From Trichaptum fuscoviolaceum (taxonomy: Eukaryota > Basidiomycota > Agaricomycetes > Hymenochaetales > Trichaptaceae): 64,000 nt of DNA. A program made the translations under genes and the position numbers. Below are positions 49,039 to 60,396 of the stretch, piece by piece (positions within the stretch are counted from its first letter, which is position 1; every line of letters begins with the position of its first letter). Under the pieces are notes generated by a model. That model was not told where the DNA came from. It saw only the letters and a program-made list of their open reading frames with translations, and ran no database searches. Where the stretch lies: positions 2,136,770 through 2,200,769 of the forward strand of contig CAJSYZ010000010.1 in the NCBI GenBank assembly GCA_910574455.1, in the 5' to 3' direction.

Positions 49039-51409
49039 TTATCCTCTTTGATGTCCTTGGAGGTTGTGGGTCCACTCTGTTTCCCGTTTAACACTCGTCC
49101 TCACTCGTTCCGTCTGAGATCCAGATTCCATGCGTACATCCCCATTGGCCACGAAGTACTCCCTACATGCCTTCCAAACAACTGAGAATTTCTCATGAAT
49201 CCTAGAGATCTTAGAGTCGTCGATGGGATCTTTGGGATAGTTCGCCTCCGCCTCCTTATAGCACTTGGTCAACATGGTCCTTAACGTGCTCAGGCTTACG
49301 AGCAGATTCTTCCTTTCGATCCCAAAGAGTTTCGTGTAGTGTTCCCAGCCGGCTATTGAAGAATTGATAAGGAAGGAAAAACGATCATTTGCAGAACTTT
49401 TTAATCCCGTGAAAAGCAGGTCGTCAATTTTCTTTCGAACCGAACCCTCCTTGGAATCCACGTTCATCACGACGTAAAAGATCACCCAGAAGATGGACTC
49501 CATGTCATGAATAGGATTGTGGAAGAAGACTTGGACCTCGTCCTCAGACATCCACACCGATGTATCGTCAGGTGTATATTTGTAACAGCGTTCAATGGTT
49601 TCAGCCGCCATAAAGTAGATCGTGCCCTTCACAATAGACGCAATGAGTATACAGCGATAACTTTGCGACAAATGTTGCGATACTTACTGTTATCACTTCG
49701 TGTTCCCCAAGTTTGTTCATCTTCTTCGCGTATTCAAAATCTGCAAGCAGGCCCTGCAAGCCCGGTTCATACCAGTAAACATTCCCCACACTAATGTCAC
49801 GGTGAACCCAGTCCGCCTGATGCATGAACTGGAGCACTGATCGGATGGACATCAGATATATACCATGGTCAGACTAAATTAACTTCTTGCCTTTAGTCGT
49901 GTCATCCAGAGCCTTGACGGCTTTTGACAACAGATCCACCTTATCAATGGGTGTAGCATATTGTTTGTACACCACACGACGGTGACACAATCTACGGACG
50001 GGTCTATGGATATGGATATCTTGCGGTTTGATCGCTGCGGCCGATGTGACTTGATCGTGGCTGTCGCGGCAGCCTCTGGTCTTATAGGAAGAATTCCGTG
50101 TTTCCTGCACCAGCGACTCAATCCCGACATAATCCGGCATTCTTCCGCCCATTATCACGTCCAGGACACCATCGTTTCGATCTCCGGCTTTGACCCAAAT
50201 CTCTTGCAGGACAGTGAGCGTATGCTTCTCCACAAACTCGGCAGCTACGGCGCCACATTTGAATAAAACGTCTGCCACTATGTTTCTGATAATGTGACCT
50301 TCGAACTGACGGGTTTCGTCCACCCAGTAGTCTTTCAAGACCATAAGGGCATTCGACCCCTCCTCGGTCACCAAAAACACTCGCGTCCCTCTTCCAAGTA
50401 ACGAATCCGTCGCATGATCTTCTATAACCCTCACTGTGTGGTACTTCTTTCCCTCGACATCGAAGATATACTGCCTCCCGTTGCTTGTCTCTTTAGGTGT
50501 CACAGTTGGATCCCAACCAGTTTCCTGGCCTTTTTTGTCCGCGAACGCAAATGCCAGGAATAGGTGAATCAGCCGCTCGGGTTCCTGACGATAGCAATGA
50601 ACGACAGACTTAAAATCGAATAAGATATTCTTACACACCTTTTTGTAGTTGAATTTACACTTAAGTAAAGTAGATCGCGAGCCATGCCATAAGGACATGG
50701 TGTCCTTCTCAATAATGAAGCCCGTGACGAAACGACGGCATGCATCACTGGCCATGATGTAGTGCATTCCATACAAGACTTTTCGAACATTCTTAAACAT
50801 TGTGGCCATGAGCAGAGGGTAGTCGACAATAGGCTATTAACTCACATCCTTTTCGTTCTTCTTCGTGGCCGTCTTGAACTGTCCGACACACGCGATGTCG
50901 AACCAGGAAGTCCTATCCACACGGTTTTTCTTTGTAGGTCCTTTTACAAAACACGCGTCAGGACGCATATTTTCGTTTCTGTCGGATTTGGGATGTGAGC
51001 GCGGCTCCATTCTGTATGAGTGTGTAGTAGCGAGAACTTTGTTGCCAGAGACTCTCAGTGCGGAGTTCACCACTTCAGTAAAGAGACTTTCGAAGGGCTT
51101 ATAGTGTTCGTCTTCATGCAGCTTTGTGATTCCCGTTGTTCCCAAACCGCGTTTAACTAGCGCTTTCTTCTTCAAAGCGGACCGTGAAGAGGAAGAAGCA
51201 GCCCGTCCACGCTTATTGGAAACTGCGTTATTGGTCCAAGTTAACTTCCCTTGTTTTTCGACAAGATAGCCCTTCCCTTCGAGGTCTACCATGACAGTAT
51301 CGACAGAGATTGATTTATCCTCGTGAATTTCGGGAAGGAGGTACGAGAAGAAACAATCCGCGCTGACAAGGTCGACCTCTTGTTCTTTGATAGCATCACT
51401 TTCTGCCAT
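49039..51409 (-). CDS. FunK1 fungal-type protein kinase, copy E
   Basis: Exons 51409-50846, 50791-50639, 50584-49891, 49836-49688 and 49626-49039 give 715 residues. Motifs: DACF, SWFDIACVGQFK, LGRGTRVFLV, lysine in MVLKDYWVDE, HRDISVGN, DFE (LLADFEYAKKMNKLG), HDMESIFWVIF. The third intron begins with GC (AAAG then GCAAGA) where other copies have GT, so it is probably a GC-AG intron; without splicing the frame ends after DDTTKGKKLI. Near the C-terminus a 1-nt deletion relative to copy G moves the usual basic patch (TSKRIRT) out of frame and brings in a stop at 49039, removing the last exon. The kinase core is intact. It is most similar to copies G and A. Confidence 0.78.
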
Positions 51410-51465
51410 GGTGAGAGTGTCTAGAGAAGTGCTCCTGGCTGGAAGGCAAACAACCCACAGTACTC

Positions 51466-51496
51466 CGCGAACCACAGTGTACCGGTTGATCACGTG
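51466..51496 (-). promoter_or_regulatory. FunK1 promoter signature, copy E
   Basis: On the minus strand: CACGTG (51496-51491), 15-bp gap, GTGGTTCGCG (51475-51466), ATG 57 bp later. Confidence 0.65.
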
Positions 51497-51743
51497 AACA
51501 TCGTCTGAAGCAAACAAATGAAATAGATATACGGAAGAACCATAACGCACACATTATAGCAAATCCCCAGATCCCATTCCCAGGTTGGTTGTGCGGTCAC
51601 AATGTAAGAGCATGCAGGACAGAATGGAATCTATTCAGAATCAAAGGCGTTGATTTCAAGAATGAGATTGTCTTCGATACCAGGTTCAACTTCTCGGAAG
51701 CACTTCATTCAGACATGAATATGTGCTGCTCATTTGGGGCGTT

Positions 51744-52412
51744 GTCCTCAATGGGTCGGGTCGACCCTCATTGGCCCGGGGTCGGCCTTGACCCGTCCCC
51801 GAGGGCCGGGTCAATTGAGGGCCGGGTCATGGAAGGTCAAGGTGGGGCCGGGTCGGGGGTCAGGCAATGTTGAGATTTACCTGACCCTCTGTGACCCGGG
51901 TCGACCCGACCCGACCCGCAACCGTTAATACTACCCATTTTGGTAGCTAATAGTAAATTTTTAGCTAAGTTTAGGTCAGTTAGAGCAACTAAGTTGACTT
52001 AATTGTAGTTATCTGCTTTTACTTACTTAAATCTACCTTATAACGGTAATATATCAGTCAAAAAGGTAGTATAGGTCTTTTAAGCACCGTGAGAAACTAA
52101 TGAAACTAAATGTCGGTGCTTCATATCTCTTCACCGACTGTATCTAAGAAAGTATTATTAACATATACATATATTTAGTTGTTACAGTACTTAAAAACTA
52201 GCTTTATACACTGATATTTGTACTTACTATATCTAATAGGGCCGACCCGGGGCCGACCCTTGGTTGACCTTGACCCGACCCCCAATGACCCGACCCGGAG
52301 GGTCAGAGAGGGTCAGGGTCAGGGTCGGGCACTTGCTACAAAATGCTGACCCGACCGGGTCGGGGGTCAGCCAAAAGATGCCCTGACCCGGCCCGACCCG
52401 GCCTTTGAGGAC
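51744..52412. mobile_element. TIR element with GGGTC-rich ends, about 670 bp
   Basis: Long inverted GC-rich ends flank an AT-rich core (about 51921-52239). The left tip GTCCTCAATGGGTCGGGTC matches the inverse of the right tip with few differences, and both ends are packed with GGGTC/GACCC units for about 170 bp. The core has no ORF of note. The tips match the 178-bp element at 48372-48549, so the two belong to one family. It is non-autonomous: no transposase is visible. It lies between FunK1 copies E and F. Exact borders and target duplication are not certain. Confidence 0.65.
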
Positions 52413-52736
52413 TATACCTTGAATAGAGAGTTTGGGATGGTCAAGCGCAAGGGCCGCCGCGTGGTTTCATCAAAATTCTCAAGGCTGTTACCATCTGTAG
52501 TACATCACGTGCCCACTGACATAGTCAAGAAACTCTCTTCGATTCTGAGATAAACTATCGGACACAGTTTCTAACGGAAAAGTGAAACACATTCATTAAG
52601 TTACGAGTATTGATTGTAACCGGTAAACGAGTAAAGAAGAAATTAAGAAGAACATCGCCGGTTAGGGTACAAGCGCGACTGACATACCGTGACAGAGAAG
52701 AAATCCAAAGAGTTGTATATACTATAGGCTCGCAAG

Positions 52737-53442
52737 CCAGCCGTTAGTGTAATGTTGTAGTAACGGCTGGTACGACTCAATCAGAAGTGGCCGAGTCACC
52801 ACAATTTGACCGATTTGGAATTGAATATAAAGGGAAGGACCCTACTGTTTGACCGAAAGAGTGGGAGTGAGACAAATGAGAGTAAAAGTCACACGCGGTC
52901 TGCGCTCGTCTTTTCCTACTAATACAGCGTACCACGACGTCGTATTTATGTCGTAGTTAATTTATGCACAACTCTACACCTTTGAAGCGTCCATTAGGGG
53001 AACGTAATCAAAATATCTCATTCTCTCACTTTACTTAAGGTGAGCTTAATGCGAAACGAGTGTATCCGCAACTAAAAAAGCGAAGCTTGCGCGACTTCGA
53101 ACACTGGCAGCTCGAGCGCATTGTCACAATTCGAGACCCCTTCGAAAGCGAGTGCGACACCTTACAATGTGTATGTGCTCATATTAGATAGATAGATAGT
53201 AAGTATATAGCACAAAATCTGCATGTATTCGCTATGTGATTTTAATACAAGTTGAAAATTTCAAGAAAAAAAAGGAGTGACCGGGACTCGGGAAGCAACT
53301 TGAACCTAAGGACCCTGTGAGAATTTGCCACCACTAAGCTGAATAATCAGGCACACTGTGACCAATGGGTCACATTGAGGTTACTGGCCTCCTTCTGATT
53401 GAGTCATACCAGTCGTTACTATATCACAACACTAACGACTGG
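52737..53442. mobile_element. Non-autonomous TIR element with hairpin ends, 706 bp
   Basis: About 85 bp at each end are inverted copies with some mismatches (shared blocks GACTCAATCAGAAG and TGACC). The outermost 34 bp of each end also fold on themselves: CCAGCCGTTA with TAACGGCTGG on the left, CCAGTCGTTA with TAACGACTGG on the right. The interior has no transposase-like ORF. Sequence on either side corresponds to the continuous 3' flank of FunK1 copy B (34490-34590), so this block entered copy F's 3' flank after the B/F duplication. No clear target duplication was found. Confidence 0.7.
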
Positions 53443-53545
53443 TTTACGAGTCTATATATACTAAATTTCATCGAAAAATACAAATGCAATGAAGAATATG
53501 ATCGAGATGGGAAATCGCAACGAATGTCGAATACCAGCAGTGTCT

Positions 53546-56346
53546 TTATACACTTTCAACTGCCATCTCGTCTTCCTCTTGAATGGACTCAGGCTCATGA
53601 CTGCGCAAAAATATCAGTTGTGAACATTACATTACGGGAATAATTGGAAAAGAAAAACGCACGTTCTCGACTTCTTCGATTTTGGGTTACGGTTTAGTTG
53701 CGTTCCGGCCGGGCGTTTAGGAATTTATGACCGAATCACCAACAGCTTGACTTCCAGATGTTTGTCTTGCTTTGCCAGGAAGCCTTCGCAGTCTTTCCAA
53801 ATAGTGATAAACTCCTCGTGTATCCCAGAAAATTTTGAGATGTCGACGGGTCCGTTCGGAAGTTTCGCCTCCGCTTCGCGATAGTACCGAGCTAAGACCG
53901 TCCCTAAGGAGCTAACTCTATCATAGACATCTGTCCCGTCATCACCAAGTAGTAGTCCGTAAGCGTACAGTAGTACCTTGCCCGCTTTGGATGTGAACTT
54001 ATCCCGGCTATCAGTATTAGACGTCTCTCCTGAGAAAAGTTTGGAAACAATCGCGACTCGAGATTCTTGAGCTTTCTTATCTTCACAGTCTACATCCTTG
54101 AGGATGAAGAAAAGCACCCAGTGGATCGACTCCATATCGTGAATGACATTATGAAAGAACTTGGCAACCGGCATTTTGCGCGCACTGTGGTAGTTATATT
54201 CGCGTTCGATAGCCTCAGATGCCATAAAGTAGAGGGTACCCTTAATGCGAAAATAGTGAGTAAATCAAGTAACAAGTGAAGACAAGTCACTTACGGTTTG
54301 AGTAGACCCCTCCGCCATCCTCTTTGCATATTCGAAATCTGCGAGCAGGACCCGCCCCTCGTACTCGTAAACATTCTCCACACTAATGTCTCGATGAACC
54401 CATTTCGCCTCATGGAAAAGCTGGAGTGCTATAACATAGTAAAAATTAGATTAACGATGCTATGATTAGGGACAGACTGCTATTGTACCTTCAGTCACTC
54501 CACGTAACAAGTCTATCACTTTCGATAACTGCTTCACATTCCCAATCGGTGTACCGTATTCCGCGTACACCACTCGTCGGTGGCACATTTTCCAGAGGGA
54601 CGTTGGCTTATCCTGTGCCCTGAGTAAAATCATGTATACAATCTTTTCATGAAAGCCATCGAGACTTGATAGTCCAACGCTCTTATAACCGGTTCTCCCT
54701 ATGTCCTTCTCACTCAACAGATCTTCCGTGCCAGTGATACTGGGCAATGCCCCGCCCATGATCACGCCTAGGGTATGGTCGATTTGATCACCGACCATTA
54801 CATCAATCTCCTTCACAATAGTGACGATATGGCTTTCCAATTTGTCCACAGCGTCGGCGCCGCAGTATTTGACGACATCATTCAACATTTCTTTGATGAT
54901 GGTAGACTCAAACAAGCGGCCCTCGTCTATCCAGTAGTCTTTCAAGACCAGTTCAATATCCGTCCCTTCTTTGGTAACCAAGAACAATCGCGTCCCTCTG
55001 CCAAAAAGGGAGTCCGTCGCGCACTCGTTCAACAACTTCTTCGTCACATATCTCGTTCCCTCGACGTCGAATATATATTGTCTTTTATTGTCAATAGTAG
55101 TTGCTGTCACTGTTGGGTCCCAGCCAGTTTCCTGACCATTCACATTTGCGAAAGCGAATGCCAGAAACAGGCGCACTAGCTTCTTGGGTTCCTGAAGGCA
55201 AGAATGACCTCAGATCCCGGATGTAGTGCATGAAAAGTATTTCGCACCTTTTTGAATTCGAAGAAAAACTTGTACAAAGCAGACCGTGATGCGTGCCATA
55301 GTGCCATCAAGTTCTTCTCGACGGTAAAGCCCGTGACGAAGCGTCGGCATGTGTCACTCGCCATGATATAGTGCATTCCGTACATGACCTTATCGATATT
55401 CTAAGAAGAAATAGCGATGAGCGAAAGAAACTCAACGGTATAACATATCAACTTACGTCCTTCACATCCTTCCTCTGGTCGCCCCGCTTGAACTCCCCAA
55501 CGCACGCGATGTCGTACCAGGAAGTTCTCTCCTTCGGGTCTTTCTTTGCAGGCCCTTTAACAAAACAAGCATCAGGACGCATTTTTTCGTTTCCTTGGGA
55601 ATCGGGATGTTTTCCTGGCTCCATTCTGTACGTGTGTGTAGCTGTGAGGCCAGAGCGTTTCTCGGCGGACTCCTTCACAGCTAGGAAGATTTTTTCAAAT
55701 GGCTTGAAATGATTGTCTTCGTTCTGTTTCTTGTCAGAGACGTCCCAGACTTTCCAGGGTAACTCCTCGCCCTGCTCACCCGTTTTATCAATGATATTCT
55801 TCTCCATGAGATCTTCTATGACAGATTGGAAGCAGTCTGAGACTGTGTTGGACAGTCTGGGAAGCAGATTCGAGAAGAAGAAAACATCCGGGATGATATC
55901 AACCTGTAGTGTGTCTTGAACGACAACCTCTCTGAGTCCATTGAGACCCCCGTCCCGAAAGCGGTTACTGTGAAATGCTCGCACCCCAGCTGGGGTATTT
56001 TCTGCCTGTGGAAAAACGTATTCCTTCGTTGATGTGGGTGGTCTTGCCGCTGCTGAAGGCAATTCTTGCGATGCGCTTGGATCAGAGGATTCTGCAGCTA
56101 CCGTAGCCGCTGAAGGGACGGGAAGAGAGGCATTCTGCACAGCTTCTCCTAGCACACGACATCGAGCATTCGGTGGTGTGAATGGCCTAACGTTTTCCGG
56201 AGACATTCCTAGTGATAATGGATCAGAGGATTCTGTCGACGCAGGGGCATCTGTTGGTGCTACAGTGGTGCTTTGCACATCGACAGAGTCTCACGAACAG
56301 GGCACTTTAATTGGATGGATGCGCTGTGCGAGCTGTTGATAGTCAT
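53546..56346 (-). pseudogene. FunK1 copy F, probable pseudogene (frameshift and stop)
   Basis: Aligned to copy B the exons are 56346-55457, 55400-55248, 55191-54489, 54428-54295, 54240-53663 and 53600-53546. From the ATG at 56346 a 10-nt deletion (near 56290) shifts the frame and stops translation after about 28 codons. An internal in-frame ATG at 56206 could restart it. The kinase core is preserved (FGRGTRLFLV, LVLKDYWIDE, HRDISVEN, LLADFEYAKRM, HDMESIHWVLFF), with exon 4 three codons shorter than in B. A TAA at 53725-53727 replaces a Ser codon and removes the basic patch and acidic tail. It could still give a shortened kinase, so 'pseudogene' is the likelier but not the only reading. Long stretches of exon 1 are identical to copy B. 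Confidence 0.75.
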
Positions 56347-56390
56347 GGAAAGGATAAAGAGAGTGGGTGGTCAAGCTGCAGGTGACCGAG

Positions 56391-56400
56391 CGCGAACCAC
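56391..56400 (-). promoter_or_regulatory. FunK1 promoter box, copy F (CACGTG missing)
   Basis: GTGGTTCGCG on the minus strand, 45 bp before the ATG at 56346. The place where the other copies have CACGTG holds instead a short hairpin (CCCGAGTCCGACTCGGG, 56412-56428). Confidence 0.6.
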
Positions 56401-56488
56401 ACCGTGTGACTCCCGAGTCCGACTCGGGCCATCGATCGCATCAACTTGCCTCAGGCTACACGAAATGCTTGAAAACACATCCTACTCG

Positions 56489-56625
56489 CTACCATTATGC
56501 GGTCTCATTCCTTTATCTTCTGCAGCTACTGCGTCATGATAGTCATGGTTGTGAAGAAAACGTGTGGGTTGGTCAAGCTCACCGATGTCTCTATAAGTAC
56601 AGCCTGAGCGAGAACCCCATCGTGC
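56489..56625. pseudogene. GPI8 leader scar joined to an orphan FunK1 5' end
   Basis: At 56489-56538 the sequence (TACTCGCTACC, then CATTCCTTTATCTTCTGCAG and CTACTGCG) matches the start of the GPI8 relics beside copies B, C and H. It breaks off and continues as a second FunK1 5' end on the minus strand: a GTCATGG start context at about 56542-56548, GGTCAAGCTC at 56571-56580 and a degenerate box GAGCGAGAACCCC near 56606. So a GPI8 relic also once lay here and was cut by a later rearrangement. Confidence 0.55.
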
Positions 56626-57378
56626 CAGTGTCACTGTATCAGTAGGAGGCTGATGCCAGTGGCAGGGCAGTAGTAGCTTGAACTTGAAAGTCGACCCTGA
56701 GCCCTGGCTTAGATTGGCTTGAGCTGCGAGTCTATACGTGAGTAATCATAGAGCTGCTAAGGAGAATAATAAATATGGGATGGTAAAGAAGATTCATAGA
56801 CAAATTAAGCCCAAACGAAGTACTGTCCAATTTTACAACCCTATTTACTAAATTACCCGAAAATATTCAGTCTGAATGGCCCAATGCCAGTGGTACCCCG
56901 TTCTCGCCACAGAAAGAACGGTGAGATCTGCATTCTTACACCTCCGAGTCATCTTATGTACTCTTACAGCATCAAAAAAGGATGACAGTGCGCAGCTTTT
57001 GCGCTTTTTTCTACCCGACCCTAGCTGCCGTAGCTCTATTCCCCGGACATTTTTGTGACGGGTCTAATCTTCACATGGGGAGACATAACAAATAATATAC
57101 ATGCATAATATTCTCGCTCATGGATGATGCATGATCAACTACATACTAGTAGACAAAACATTCAGCAAGAACGTGCTCTATTAATGTACATAACAGTATA
57201 TGCAAAGGGAAATGTGATGATGGAGGAATTCAAACTCACGATACAAGCGGATCAGATTTGGCCGTTGTCATCTTCCACTACTTCCTCTGGAGTGGGTTCA
57301 TGGCTACAAACGTCAAAGGCAATCAGTTAACCGTTAAATGAATAAATTCAAGATGAAACGCCGCACGTTCTTGTCCTT

Positions 57379-59687
57379 TTACGTTTTTGATGACCTTGAC
57401 CTCTTCGACGTCCTAGGAGGTTGTGGGTCTGGCTCTGCTTTGCGTTTAAAGCTCGTCATCGTCCTCGTACGGTCGGTTTGAGCACCGCTTTCCATGGGTA
57501 CATCCCCATTTGCACCGAAGTCGTCCTTACATTCCTTCCAGACGGTCACGAAATTTCTCATGAATTCCAGATATCTTTGAGTCGTCGATTGGACCATCCG
57601 GTAAACCGCCTCCGACTCCGTATAGCATTTCAACAGAATGACTCTCAGACTCTTCAGTTTCTCGAGAAGAACTTTCCGCTTGGTCCCGAAAAGTACGGAG
57701 TAGTGACCCCAGGCAGCACTTACAGAAGAGACAAAGTCTTTGCGAGTCAACGCTGAATCTTCCGATCCCGTGAAAAGAATGGCGTCGATTTTTTTCCGCA
57801 TCAAACCGTCCTTGGATTCCACGTTGACAGCGATGAGAAAGATCACCCAGAAGATGGACTCCATGTCATGAACAGGGTTGTGGAAGAAGTTTCGGAAATC
57901 GTCCTAAAACGAAGACATTCCTGCTTCTGCAGAAAAATATCTGTAACATCGTAGAATGGCCTCAGCTGCCATAAAATAGATTGTGCCCTTCACAATTGAT
58001 GCGTCAGTATACAGCATTGCCAATAAGTGCTGCAAAACTCACCGTTATCACTTCGTGTTCGCCTATTTTTTTCATCTTCTTTGCATATTCAAAATCTGCA
58101 AGCAGACCCCGCTCCCCCTCCTCATCTTTGTACCAGTAAACATTCGCAGCACTGACATCACGGTGAACCCAATCTGCCTCATGCATGAACTGGAGCACTG
58201 TTTAAATAGACATCAGATAAACGACATGGTTCGATTAAATTTACAACTTGCCTTTAGTCGTGTCATCTAAAGTCTTGACGGCTTTCGACAATATATCCAC
58301 CTTATCAATGGGCGTAGCATATTGATCGTACACCACACGACGGTGACACAGCTTACGAACTGGTTTGCGGATAAATTCCGCTTCAATCTCTGCGGCCGAT
58401 GCAAAGTGATCACGGCTGTCGCGGTGGCCTCTGGTCTTATAGGAGGAATTTCCTGTTTCCTGCAACAGCGAATCGATCCCAACATAGTCGGGCATTCTGC
58501 CGCCCATTATCACATCCAGAACACCATCATCTCGACCACCGACTTTCACCCAGATCTCCTGCAGGACAGTGAGCGAATGGTCCTCCACAAACTTCGCAGC
58601 TACAGCACCACATTTCTTTCCAACGTCTTCCACGATGTTTCTGATAATGTGACCTTCGAACAGGCGAGTGTAATCCACCCAGTAGATTTTCGTGTCCACT
58701 TCGATCACCTGATACACCCGTGTCCCTCTACCAAGCATCGAATCCGCCGCATGTTCGTCTATAATCCGTAATGTCTGATACTCCTTTCCCTCAACCTCAA
58801 AGATATACTGCCTCCCCTTGCTGGTCGTTAATGGCTTTACTGTTGGATCCCAACCAGTTTCCTGACCGTTCTTGTTCGCGAACGCAAATGCCAGGAACAG
58901 GTGAACCAGCCGCTCGGGTTCCTGACGATAGCAATGAACGTCAGATCAGAGACTCAGTAAGACAGAAAGAATTACACACCTTTTGGTAGTCGAATTTACA
59001 CTTAAGTAAAGTAGATCGCGAGCCATGCCATAGAGACATAGTATCCTTCTCGACGGAGAAGCCCGTGACGAAACGACGGCATGCGTCGCTGGCCATGATG
59101 CAGTGCATCCCGTACAGGACTTTTCGGACGTTCTAAAGCAAAATGTCCATAAGCTAAAGATAGTTGACAATAGCCTATTAACTCACATCCTCTTTATCCT
59201 TTTCTTTCTCGGCCACCTTGAATTCACCAATGCACGCGATGTCAGACCAGGAAGTCCTTTCTTTTGGGTCTTCTTTTACAGGCCCTTCTACAAAACAAGC
59301 GTCAGGACGCATTCTTTCGTTTCTCTCGGATTCGGAAGTTGAATGCGGTTCCATTCTGTACGTGTGTGTACTTTCAAGATTTCCGTGACCAGAGATAGTC
59401 TGAGCAGAACGCACTACTTCATTTGACATATCCTCGAAGGGCTTATAGTGCTTGTCTTCTCCAAGATTTGCGTATTGCGTAGCTCCCAATCCGCGTACCT
59501 CGCCCACGGAACTGGTCCAAGTTAACTTCCCATTTTTCTTCACAAGAAAGCCCTTTCCCTCAAAGTCTGCCATGACAGCGTCGGAGAATGATTTGTCCTT
59601 GGGCATCTTGGGAAGAAGGCACGAAAAGAAATTATCCACGCTGACAAGGTCGACCTCTCGTTCATTGACAACATTACCTTCCGACAT
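57379..59687 (-). pseudogene. FunK1 copy G, probable pseudogene (in-frame stop)
   Basis: Exons by comparison with E: 59687-59187, 59132-58980, 58921-58252, 58197-58043 and 57987-57379. The N-terminal and catalytic exons are open: SWSDIACIGEFK, LGRGTRVYQV, HRDVSAANVYWY and LLADFEYAKKMKKIG. Six or so residues before the ATP lysine are missing (DTKIYWVD against GSNALMVLKDYWVD in E). Exon 5 has an in-frame TAG at 57907-57905, after AEAGMSSF, and then continues in frame (FFHNPVHDMESIFWV) to a TAA at 57379. The third intron starts with GCAAGT, a standard GC donor shared with copy E. The stop would cut away the C-lobe end, so the gene is probably dead unless read through. Confidence 0.78.
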
Positions 59688-59780
59688 GGTGAGGGAGCGT
59701 ATGGAAGTGCTCCAGTGAATCACCGATGAACTCGAAGAATATGCTTGATTCAATGATGGCAAACCCTGTATCAGTAAGTA

Positions 59781-59818
59781 CGCGAACCACAGCCTGAGCG
59801 TGTCGGTCGCAACACGTG
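59781..59818 (-). promoter_or_regulatory. FunK1 promoter signature, copy G
   Basis: On the minus strand: CACGTG (59818-59813), 22-bp gap, GTGGTTCGCG (59790-59781), ATG 94 bp later. Confidence 0.6.
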
Positions 59819-59845
59819 AACATCATCTGAAGGACAATGAGCAAA

Positions 59846-60010
59846 CTAACAAATGATATAAACATACAGAAGGACGATGGCCACATACCTCTGTTTCCTT
59901 CCAATCCGATACGAATTTTGGACCACATGTGGTGACATACATAGCAAGATGCAAGAAAGCGTAGATGTAAGGGATTGCTCTCGAGAACGGGATTCAAGTT
60001 GGCCTTTCAA
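59846..60010 (-). repeat. Fragment of an unknown membrane-protein gene, copy 2
   Basis: It matches 45767-45930 in the same orientation (shared blocks GATGGCCACAT, TCCGATACGA/TCCGATACCA, GCAAGATG, AAAGCGTAGATGTAAGGG). Read on the minus strand it gives PYIYAFLHLA. It is broken by stops and cannot be a gene on its own. Confidence 0.45.
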
Positions 60011-60396
60011 CGCCTTAGAAGTCTTTATTAATATTCTCATCCAGACATGATTTCGTGCTGCTCGTCTTCAGAGAACACTATGCAAAGGGGAAGACAGATT
60101 GTGCCTTTAACTTGAATTTTGTAGTCATGATCGTAGGCAAAGGAATCGTTTTAACCAGTCTCCCATCCAAACCCTCCCACGGTGACTGGGTTTTATAGTC
60201 ACACGCATACGCACTTTCACAACTGCCAGTGTGTCGCACCTGATTCTTAGACACAGAGCTCGGTTGCCAAATATTACAAGGGTGAAATCCATGATAGTGA
60301 TAATTTATCGAAAATTATGAAAGCATAACGAAAGATAGCATCGCGAATTAACGGTATACAAGAGGAATGTATGAAGGCGTAGAATACAAACTGCGG

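Noticed and set aside
48372..52412. Telomere-like or satellite origin of the GGGTC-rich DNA
   Set aside because: The units are irregular, not a fungal telomere repeat (TTAGGG), and are bounded by inverted tips, which fits a transposable element better.
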